From Narthecium ossifragum (Eukaryota; Streptophyta; Magnoliopsida; Dioscoreales; Nartheciaceae), in contig OY986971.1 in NCBI GenBank assembly GCA_963920575.1, positions 20,326,492-20,390,491 of the forward strand: a stretch of 64,000 bases of DNA. The letters run 5' to 3'. Every line of letters starts with the position of its first letter. Position 1 is the stretch's first letter. Of this stretch, positions 56,089-64,000 are shown piece after piece. The notes below the pieces were generated by a model that was given only the letters and a program-made list of their open reading frames with translations, ran no database searches and was not told where the DNA came from. The position numbers and the translations under genes were made by a program.

Positions 56089-56599
56089 ATTATTTTGCTG
56101 CTCTTTGGAAGGAGGATGGGAGTGCTACTAAGTTTGGAATGCTTGCTCTACCGCAAGTTGATACTTTGATGCGTGATGCTATGGTTGTTGATGTCACGGC
56201 AGAGGAGGTCAGGGCAACTTTGTTTGATATGGGGAGAAGTGTCCAGGCCAGATAGGATGCCTGTTGAGTTTTATACTACCTGTTGGGATATTATGGGTCT
56301 TGATTTTGTTGAGATTGTGAAGGGCTTCTTCCACCCGGGCCGGCTACCGCAATCATGGAATCATGTGTTTTTCTCCTTTGCACCTAAATGTAAGTTCCCA
56401 AGAAGGGTGAAGGACTTTAGACTCATTAGCCTTTGCTATGTAGGGTATATGGTAGTGTCCTCGATCTTAGCTCAGAGGATGAAGTTGGTGTTGGAGGATG
56501 TTATTGGTCTTCAAGTCCGTGTTCATGTCAGGGCGATCAATTCATGATAATATTGATGCGGTGAAGGAGATTGTGCATTCGATGAGAGTGGCTCTGAAG

Positions 56600-56705
56600 A
56601 CAAAAGGACTTATGATAGTCAAGCTTGATCTCCGGGATGCATATGATAAGGTACAAAAGGACTTATGATAGTCAAGCTTGATCTCCGGGATGCATATGAT
56701 AAGGT
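56600..56705. repeat. exact 53-bp tandem duplication in the LINE
   Basis: 56600-56652 and 56653-56705 are identical by eye and span the KLDLRDAYDKV catalytic block. Confidence 0.9.
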
Positions 56706-57184
56706 GCAGTGATCCTTTCTTGAAGATGTGTTGAGGACTATGAACTTCCCTTCTAAATGGGTGGATTCGGTGATGGCTTATATCAGAGGGCCATGTTTCT
56801 CATTCAATCCTAATGGACGTGTACATGGGAGGGTGAGGTCTCGTAGTGGGTTATGCCAAGGGGATCCATTATCCCCCTACTTGTTTTTTAGTGGTGCAAG
56901 AAGTGTTATCAAAATTGCTAAAGAGCCCATCGTCTGGATTAGAGGGCCTTTGGTTTCCAAGATCGGAGTTTGGATTGTCTCATCTCCTATATTCACATGA
57001 CTGCATGACAGCTTCCCAAGGTACTTGTGTGCAAGCTCGAAGGCTTAAGCGAAAGCTCTTGCATTTCAAGGCCTTGTTGAGATTGGAGATGAATTTAAGC
57101 AAATCAAGTGTCCGCTTTTCGCCGAGGGTAGTTAAAGAACATAGGCTTCCAATTTCCAAAATTCTTGGTTTAGCAAAAGCTAAA

Positions 57185-57284
57185 GGCTCTTGGGATTATT
57201 TGGGCACTCCTCTATATATTAAGAGACCTAGAGTGGCTCTTGGGATTATTTGGGCACTACTCTACGTATTAAGAGACCTAGAGT
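57185..57284. repeat. 50-bp tandem duplication in the LINE
   Basis: 57185-57234 and 57235-57284 both start ggctcttggg and end gacctagagt; three differences. Confidence 0.9.
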
Positions 57285-58121
57285 GCAGATTTTTTAGGTA
57301 TGCTTGAGAAGATGGTGAATAGAGTGATGTTGTGGAAAGGATAGCATATCTCAGATCTTGGACGTGTTGTGCTGCTTACCTTGGTGGTTCAAGCAATTTC
57401 AGCTTTTGTTATGGCGACTACAAAGATCCCGGTGGCGATGTTGAGGCGGATGGAAAGTATCTGTCGGAATTTCTTGTGGAAAGGACGATGATTCGAATTT
57501 GGGATGGTTGCTTGGAGTAAGGTTTGCAGACCTAGAGAGCTAGGTGGGCTCGGAATTCAAGATCTTAGAATTTGGCAGAGTGCCTTGAAGATGAAGCGTA
57601 TGTTCCTGTTCCTGGGGGATAGACAGACAATGTGGACAATGTTAGCAAAAGCAAAGTACCCTTATAAAGATATCCTTCCAACTGTGAAAGGTCTTCGCTT
57701 GTCGGATTTGGTCCATTGGCGAGGACTCTGTAAGGCTGTTGATTGCTTGAGAAAGGGCCAAGTTTGCACTACATGAAAACAAAGTAAGTTAAATATCATG
57801 CATGACTATTCGCTGGAGGGACAATCGATGTGTAGATGGCCTGGGCTGATGAATATTGAGGCTAGCTTGGACAATATGGTTGTTGGGGAGCTGCTTAATG
57901 AGGGGTGCTGGAATGTAGGGAAGCTGGTGGAAATCTTTCACCTTGCGCTGGTAGCCCATGTAACATGGGTGTGCCCTATTTTAGTGGATGAATGTCGATG
58001 GCCTTATGGGGCAGCTGGAGGGGTTTCTACATCCTCTGCTTATAATATTCTATTGCAAAAAAGGATTAGTAATCAGAATTAAGAGTATGACTATTTGGAG
58101 TAAGATTTGGAGGTTGCTAAT

Positions 58122-58650
58122 TGATATGCGTTAAATTTCAACCCTTCAAAATTCAGACTCAATGCACCAGATTGGGCCCGTGTTACGATCGATTCCCGAC
58201 CGATGGACCCAATAGAACTACACCATCGACCGATGGGAGAATATTCACCAAATATTTCCTAATAGTCTAAATAATCTGAAACTATGGGAACAGATAGAGG
58301 ACTCGTGACTTTACAATTTTACTGTTGGACGCTTTCCCAAATTCCAGACTGATTGGACGCAGAAGCTGACGCAACACAGATCTAGACTAGGACCAGACAA
58401 ATCCGACCCAAGCCACCTTAGGCGGCCTCCTTGAAGAGCCAGCCTCATGTGGGCCCCCCCCCCTCTTGAGCCAGCCGGCTCACCCTATTCTAGTTTAAGT
58501 CCTTACTGCTTTCCTAGTTTGCTTTCCTAATTTAGTTATTCATATTATAGTATAAGAAATTCTTATCTTAGAAAGTTTGATTGTGGAGAGAGTAATCTAG
58601 TTTTAGCTCAACTCCCTTTAGGACCAAAAGAATAGGATAAGATGATGAAA
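58122..58650 (+). mobile_element. LTR-like fragment, Tat-type start
   Basis: It starts TGATATGCGTTAAATTTC, like many plant gypsy LTRs that begin TGAT. It holds CGATCGATT and CATCGACCGATGG palindromic sites (58186-58238), a run of C (58456-58467) and a TATA-like 'attatagtataag' (58544). No matching 3' end or PBS was found, so it is probably truncated. Identity is inference. Confidence 0.4.
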
Positions 58651-59015
58651 ATAGACCGGAAGCACAAGAAGAAAGAGTTCATCTAGAATAGATATGAAAG
58701 AAAAATGGATTGGGAAATATTAAATGAGTGGAATGCGAACCAAAATTTTGCGTTGCTCGAGATAAACGAGCGGAACACTAGTAAAGACGAGCAAAGCTCG
58801 GGTCATTTCGTGTTCGGCTCGATACAACTCCATTATATTTAGTCTTTATCTATTATTTTTTATTTAATATTAAGAATAATTTAACATTTGAATCCTATGA
58901 TTTTTTTGACATTATATTTTTCCATTTATTATGATTAACTAACAGTTATCTTTAGTATTCTTCCATATTTCGTATGAGGTTATACGGATTTTAATATGAC
59001 AACAGCAGCTGTTAG
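58651..59015. other. unassigned, no gene seen
   Basis: AT-rich. A short stretch 58757-58830 repeats gctcg motifs (gctcgagataaacgagcgg, gacgagcaaagctcgg, gttcggctcga). No frame or boundary recognised. Confidence 0.4.
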
Positions 59016-59402
59016 CTGACATCTAACAACATATGGAGGCCACCATCTCCTAAACTCAAGAAAGCAACCGTCATTGCCGAGCTCCCGAGTCATAACACCT
59101 CTCTCCCGTGGTCATGGGTTGCGGCCCTTCAACTACCCTCGTCCACCACCTATGTCCAGCGCTACACATCACTCAAGCCCGATGTTGCCAGCGGCGGCAT
59201 ACCTCTGGCATTCTTGTCCAATGGTAGTCCTCCACCTATGCTCAATGTCGACCAACATTCCCCTCTAGTTCACAGCAAGGATTGGTGGTCAGTGTTGTGC
59301 CGATTCTTGACCAGCTCGGTACGCGCCGTCATACCGGCAGGGAGTTTTATTGGTCTAACCTACGCATTCGATTCTCTAGAGCATATATACCGTGTGTTTT
59401 AA
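59016..59402 (+). pseudogene. unidentified 128-codon open frame, possible captured exon
   Basis: The frame from CTG 59016 to TAA 59400-59402 is open for 128 codons with a balanced, protein-like composition: VIAELPSHNTSLPWSW, TYVQRYTSLKPDVASGG, HSKDWWSVLCRFLTSSVRAV, AGSFIGLTYAFDSLEHIY. The only ATG in frame is far downstream (about codon 73), and a stop directly precedes the frame, so a whole gene is unlikely. It does not look like any gag, pol, transposase or LTR sequence nearby. It could be an exon or pseudogene fragment of a host gene moved by an element, or a chance frame. I do not recognise the family. No splice sites were verified. Confidence 0.4.
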
Positions 59403-59564
59403 CCCTTTGAGTGTGTTAAAAGTTGTTTGGACAAATAAAAACAATAACCAATAACTTTAAAAATCAAATATGATTGTTACCAGCAAAAAATAAACGTCCT
59501 TAAATGGGATAACCGCTACCTAGTTAGGAGAATTCTGATCCCAAAAACAAAAATTTACCTGAGT
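59403..59564. other. no feature seen
   Basis: AT-rich bridge between the unidentified open frame and the CTGTAGC tract. Confidence 0.4.
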
Positions 59565-60165
59565 CATCTAGCAAATCACTGTAGCAGTGCTGTAGCGATA
59601 CCATTCAGCCGGATAAACCTTTTCGGGATCGTCTAATGTAGCACTCGGAAGCACTGTAGCACTTTGACAAACATTGCAGGACCCGACACTGTAGCGCTCC
59701 AATAGGGTTCCGGAACATTATAGCACTCGGACCCGCTACTGTAGCACCTCGGACCCACTACTATAGCAACCTAAGATCGGGACCGCACTGTTCACTCGGG
59801 GCCATACTCATTCGGTGGGGGGGGGCACTGTAGCATCCCACACTCTACGCTCGAATACTATAGCAATCAGCCGAGGCTGCGTACTATAGCAGTCCGAGGC
59901 ACTGTAGCAGCTCCAAGGCCGGTACTGTAGTAGTCCGAGGCACTGTAGCAGCTCCCAAGGCTGGTACTGTAGCAGCCGCGCCTGAAGTATTGTAAGAAGG
60001 CCGTGTACTGTAGCGGTTGAGCCCGAAGTATCGTAGCAGATGAGTCTGTTTTTACTGTAGCGGTCAAGCCCGAATTATTGTAGCAGCCAACCCGAGGCTG
60101 AAGCGCTATGGCGGACGAAGCCTGGATTATTGTAGTGGTTGAGCCCTGAATCACTAGAGTGGTCT
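59565..60165. repeat. degenerate CTGTAGCA repeat tract
   Basis: About 20 copies of (A)CTGTAGC(A/G) or one-base variants (ctatagca, ttgtagca) at about 15-45-bp spacing. They are linked by partly repeated spacers such as 'gtccgaggcactgtagcagctcc' (twice, 59902-59955) and 'ggttgagcccgaagtat'. No coding frame. Possibly the interior of a non-coding element. Confidence 0.7.
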
Positions 60166-60179
60166 CATAAAGGCAGAAT

Positions 60180-60998
60180 TTTGTGCCTAATGATGCCCCT
60201 CAAGATAGTTTTTGGCGTTTTAAATGCCACGATTCCAGGATCACGGTTAGATTCTAATAAAGCAACTCGCCACACAAATAGACAGACGGCCAGAGAGGAC
60301 CATTCAGATCTCTGGTGATGTGCTTAGAGCATGTATTATTGATGTAGATGTCAGACGACAATGTCACTTTCTGGGCTTGTTGGGCTACGACAACATATGT
60401 ACTACAGCTTTTGACAGCTCAACATTGATATCGCACTGTTTGAGACACGGTATGACACCCTATGTTGTTCACCGACTTGTTGGGCAGACCTTGCAGAGAC
60501 TTCACACATCGATTCAGATGTCGTTACCCGATATCTAGAAGATCAGTGTGGATCAGGTCAGAGTGACAGAGGGTTGGTATGGACCAGAGGAGACAGTTGT
60601 TGGAGTTCGCAGTTAGCGACATCGTGTTCTTTCGGATGATACGACGCAAAGGTCCAGTCAGTTTGGCAGCGGAAGAGCCGAGTAGATGTCATTCAGTTTG
60701 GTCAAGCATCATCAGAGGTGATGATTCGAGCTTGGACCAGATGCGTTGCGTAGAGAGTAGCCAATTCAGATGCTTGGCAAGAGAGACCAGTCTCGAGAGA
60801 CATGACATTTCTGTCAGTGTTAGTCCTCTAGAGAAGCAGAGCTGTTGTGGGCGTTGTTGCCCTTTGTTTGTTGGGTCGCTCAGGTTGTGAGCTTGCTAAC
60901 CTTCTTGTCTTGTGCAGGTGTGCTTGTTCCCTTTTTGTTATTTTCGGCCCTACCCTTATCGAATTTCGGGATAAAATTCCTTTTTAAGGGCGATAGAT
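60180..60998 (+). pseudogene. gypsy element R: integrase C-terminal and pol tail remnant
   Basis: Same order as K 16030-16818: 'gatgtgcttagagcatgtat' (LRACI block, 60318), 'acttgttgggcagaccttgcagag', 'ggagttcgcagttagcgacatcgtg' region (EFAVSDIV, 60600) and the end '...tcgaatttcgggataaaattcc' (60957) before the LTR. Many stops. Upstream pol is absent. Confidence 0.65.
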
Positions 60999-63364
60999 TG
61001 TGGGGAACCGTTCCTCCAACCCGGTCTGACCGCGTTAGGTCGATGGTCTAGCCCGTTTGGCCTTGTTCCGTGATCGGGTTGATCGCGAAGACCCCAAGGG
61101 CAACTTGGTAAATTGCGTCTTGACAGTTGGTTTCACACCCGCGCTGTACACACATGGCCCCCTTGTTTGTTATTTGTGCTTATTAGAACCTTAGGCGAAC
61201 TTAGGATCGAAAAATCTGAGTTCGGGGGCACACGGAAACTGTCTTTAGGACAGTTGTCAGCCCAAACTGATCGATCGCTCCAGGGAGCGATCGGTTGGAT
61301 TCAAGATCGGCACCGCCTCCGATGTGCCTGGATAAGGATGCAAACCGACCTAGTTGAGCGACCGATCGGACTCGGGCCTATAAGTAGCCCGCGAACCGCT
61401 TCTATTTTTCCTTTTTTTCTTCTTCTCCTCCTTTTTCTCTCCGCTGAGGCTAGGGTTTCGTGGCTAATGGCGTTCCAGCAGCTTGGAGAGGTCGGTAGCA
61501 AGGGGAGGAGCAGATCCTTACCTCTCTAGCACGGATTAATCAAGGATTAATCATGGATTAGAGTAGAAAGGTAGGATTCTAACCGTAGGACTTGAATACG
61601 CGTTCATGGTTGCTTTAATGCTTAAATTGCTGATTAACCTATGCTAGATGGTTATCCTAGGTATAATTAATATCTGTTTGATTCGTGATTAGATTTTGGT
61701 TGGATTTAAACCGGATTTAAGTGAGTTTTTCCATGATTTATTCCCAGTTTTCTGTTCTAACAGAAATAGCTATGTTCTAGCTTGGTTTCCGGCTTTTAAG
61801 TGCATGATCTCAGTTGATCTTCAACATGAAAGTTGTAGATCTCTGAGTTAGATTTCATTTGAAACTAGTTTCATGATTTTCTGAGCTATGTAGAATTTCT
61901 AGTGAAGTACATAGTCTGTCTGTGCTGAAAAGGGGCAGTTGGTTTAAATATAGGATTTAAGTGGTCTTTCTATATTTAATTGAGCTATTTTTTAAAGGGG
62001 ATGATCTTGATGATATTTGGAAGAGATATACAAAGTTTGGTTTTTATCCAAGTTATTTTCAATAGGATTTTGATTAGTTTATCAAATCTGAGATTTTACA
62101 GAAATTATAGGTTTTGATCTATTTTCATTTATCCAATCGATCTAGTTTTCGGATATGTGATTCGGGGAATGCTATTGAGTGGGTATATCAAGTTCCATGT
62201 CAATTGAACAGCTAGATTGATAGATATGAGTTTCTGAGTTTTGTGATATAATTTGTTTGATTTATGTAAATCGATTATTTTAATCATATCCTCGGTATAT
62301 ATTATTTTAAGCCCGTGCGCGGTTTGTGGTGGAACCAGGGGAGTCACACCTCCCATGGGATGTGTAGAAGAAATGAGCCTTAAGTATACCCTAAGCTTTG
62401 AATAAAATATTATTATATTGTTGAGTGCCTATTTTATCCGTTTTCCTTAGACCTTTGCTATGTTCACCCATTAGCAAGCTATGTGTTACGCCAAGCCTTG
62501 TATATTATTCTGGCATCCTGTTGCATGCTTATACTTCTGTTGTGCATGAGCATTACATGCATCTGATTGCATTAGATGCATAGAGGATAGGACGTGGGCG
62601 ATGGGTTGATCGTCGATCCGAGGCTCTCGGGTAGCTCGGATCTAGCCTTAGGGTTGAGGCTGGGTAGCAAGGTCTAGTATTTAATCCATTATAATGATCT
62701 GATGATTTGAGGTGACTGTCTAGTTGACTGCAATTGCTTGATTGAGGTTTAAAGGTCGTTCTGGGTTCCAGGCTCAGTCTCAGTTTCACTGTTAGGGGAA
62801 GTTACGTACCACCCAGTGTTCTACCCCTGTTGTTTCAGCGCTAGAGTCGTTTTGTTGAGAGGGACGAGTGATGACGGCACCAGAGGTCATCAGGGTGCGT
62901 GCTCTGGAGTAGATGTTGTGCGTAACGTGGAGTTCCCCTAAAGTTGAGTTGGAACTTGGGACTTTACTGTTCCCTTTCTTTGTGAACGTCGTAGTTTATA
63001 ATCCTAGTGAGTTTATTGCTCACTGCTACCCGGGTTGCGTTTTGCAGGTGCAAGCGTGAGCTCTTCTTCCGTAGATCCCAACTAGACAGGCATATGGTGG
63101 CGCGTCGGATTCGGAGGTGTTTGAGGACTTGGGCTTCATTTCATCCTGTTCGATGACTTAAATGTATTATTTCCTTCTGTAAGGATTTTGAGGATTAAAT
63201 ATATTGTATCAGAATCTTGAATTTTATTAGAAATTTTATTTTGACCCCAGATTTAATTGTTAATTAGTTGTCTTACTTTATTGTAATCACGCCTTTGATA
63301 GATTGAATAGATTAGGAACCCTCACGCCCCGAACCGGATGGGTTTTCTTGGTCGGGGTGTGACA
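60999..63364 (+). mobile_element. gypsy LTR R
   Basis: 2366 bp, TGTGGGGAACCGTTCC...TTGGTCGGGGTGTGACA. It holds a hairpin with CGATCGCTCC (61271-61295), a TATA box (61379-61384), possible leader intron 61571-63047 and the conserved 'cgtagtttataatcctagtgag' block. It is preceded by pol-tail sequence and followed by PBS plus leader, so it served as 3' LTR on one side and 5' LTR on the other. Confidence 0.85.
61379..61384 (+). promoter_or_regulatory. TATA box of LTR R
   Basis: TATAAG in 'gggcctataagtagccc', about 90 bp after the CGATCG hairpin, followed by a pyrimidine-rich leader. Confidence 0.65.
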
Positions 63365-63446
63365 ACTTGGTATTATAGTAGGTTGTAGGTCCCAGGGATA
63401 GGATTAAGCTTGCGGTTAAGGTTTGAGCGTGGATTGGGATAGTTCT
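63365..63446 (+). other. PBS and leader following LTR R
   Basis: A degraded tRNA-iMet-type PBS (tggtattatag, 63368-63378) is followed by 'gtaggttgtaggtcccaggg' and leader sequence collinear with K 10640-10715. Cut at 63446 by the next LTR. Confidence 0.7.
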
Positions 63447-64000
63447 TGTAAGGGCCTAAGTGTTAAATAACCAGGCTTTTATGTAAATTGTTGGACTTTC
63501 CCGTAATAAGGGGGTTTTGCAGGGGGTTTTCTGCAAAATTCCCACCTAACCCCACCACTTCTCTTATTCTCTCCCGTTCTTTCCTCTCTCTTCATCCTCA
63601 CTCTCCATCGACCCGAGAGAGAGAGAGAGTTCCAGAGAGATCTAGAGAGAAGGGGGAGGGAGAGATCGAGAGGGTAGACGAGGAGATCGCCGGCGCCAGA
63701 GCTAAAGAGGGCGAGATTGGCAGCGAGGGAGAGAGATTGTGAGAGAGGGAGCTGGAGAGGGAGGAAGAGGAGCAGTGAGGGTGAGATCGAGCTGCGGAAA
63801 CGATGGTGCTCGCCGGGAAGTAAAGGTCCAGTGGAGTATTCCGTCGGATTTCTTCCCGTTCTCGTCCAAGGTGAGCTTCCATCTTCTCCCTCCTTCGATT
63901 CCGAGATTTCTGGTGGGTTTCCCGGCGGGTTTGGGTCTTTTGTGGGTTTCTCCGGCGATGGGTCGCCAGAGACGACGTCGGAGTTGACGCCACTCCTCTT
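63447..64000 (+). mobile_element. start of another LTR, running out of the window
   Basis: TGTAAGGGCCTAAG at 63447 interrupts the leader of R exactly after 'atagttct'; K (10708) and DE (48653) continue there without a break. The likely TSD is therefore GTTCT, testable only beyond the window. It continues with CT- then GA-rich tracts (63555-63775). Short frames on both strands have no recognised domain. Confidence 0.55.

Larger units (their letters stand above)
56089..58121 (+). pseudogene. LINE (L1-type) reverse transcriptase remnant
   Basis: Decayed ORF2 of a plant L1-like LINE in several frames. PDRMPVEFYTTCWDIMG (about 56245), KDFRLISLCYVGYMVVSSILAQRMK (56410-56480), KLDLRDAYDKV (56620-56652), NPNGRVHGRVRSRSGLCQGDPLSPYLF (56806-56890), LLYSHDCM where the FADD active site should be (56986-57006; the Asp pair is lost), LEMNLSKSSVRFSP (57086-57125), ISKILGLAKAKGSWDYLGTPL (57155-57220), KVCRPRELGGLGIQDLRIWQSALKMK (57518-57597), and a zf-RVT-like end to about 58080. 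The endonuclease part is missing: the left end meets LTR P2. No poly-A tail. Two short tandem duplications break the frame. Confidence 0.8.

Overview
The window is nuclear DNA of a flowering plant, from a transposon-packed and probably heterochromatic region. Two-intron hAT genes, Ty1/copia and Ty3/gypsy lineages of plant type, a Helitron with a plant-style 3' hairpin, and primer binding sites matching initiator tRNA-Met and tRNA-Asp all point that way. The species cannot be read from the sequence. I found no intact host gene, no rRNA or tRNA gene and no CRISPR array. One 200-base assembly gap lies at 833-1032.

Almost everything is mobile DNA inserted into other mobile DNA, and target-site duplications (TSDs) let much of the order be reconstructed. 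Left part (1-8600): an old gypsy LTR is interrupted by a non-autonomous Helitron (401-4545) and by a truncated gypsy copy (gag fragment plus LTR, about 4647-7331). Next (8707-20565) is a decayed plus-strand gypsy element, called K here. It has a 5'-truncated LTR, PBS, eroded gag, RT and integrase, and a 3' LTR. Inserted in it are a solo LTR (12069-13726, TSD CGCAC), a GC-rich MITE (15160-15335, TSD TCA) and a second solo LTR (18330-19532).

Against K lies a minus-strand relative, P1 (20566-21824, 33473-33996, 42274-about 42472). It is split by a minus-strand solo LTR, M (TSD CTATG at 21820 and 33468). M is itself split by an Athila/Tat-like gypsy element, L (21834-29010), and by plus-strand solo LTR N (29465-31771, TSD GCAAC). 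P1 is split again by a hAT transposon (33997-42273), which carries the one apparently intact element: a Ty1/copia retrotransposon (37552-42193) with identical 197-bp LTRs, TSD CAGAA and a 1409-codon open polyprotein.

A further minus-strand gypsy copy, P2 (about 42473-56088), holds solo LTR C (44123-52710, TSD CCGTG). C is split by a two-LTR but pol-less gypsy element, DE (46259-52483, TSD ACTGA). The right end has a decayed LINE (56089-58121), an LTR fragment, one unexplained open frame (59016-59402), a CTGTAGC-rich repeat tract, a pol-tail/LTR/PBS tandem arrangement (about 60180-63446) and the start of another LTR (63447 to the end).

Two signals recur in otherwise divergent LTRs and are not explained by ordinary annotation. 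First, clusters of short palindromes (GATCGATC, CGATCG, GGTCGACC), some forming perfect hairpins. Second, a conserved GTAGG...(T)GCAG|GTGCAG pair about 1.3-1.5 kb apart that looks like an LTR-encoded leader intron. All coordinates and similarities were read by eye.
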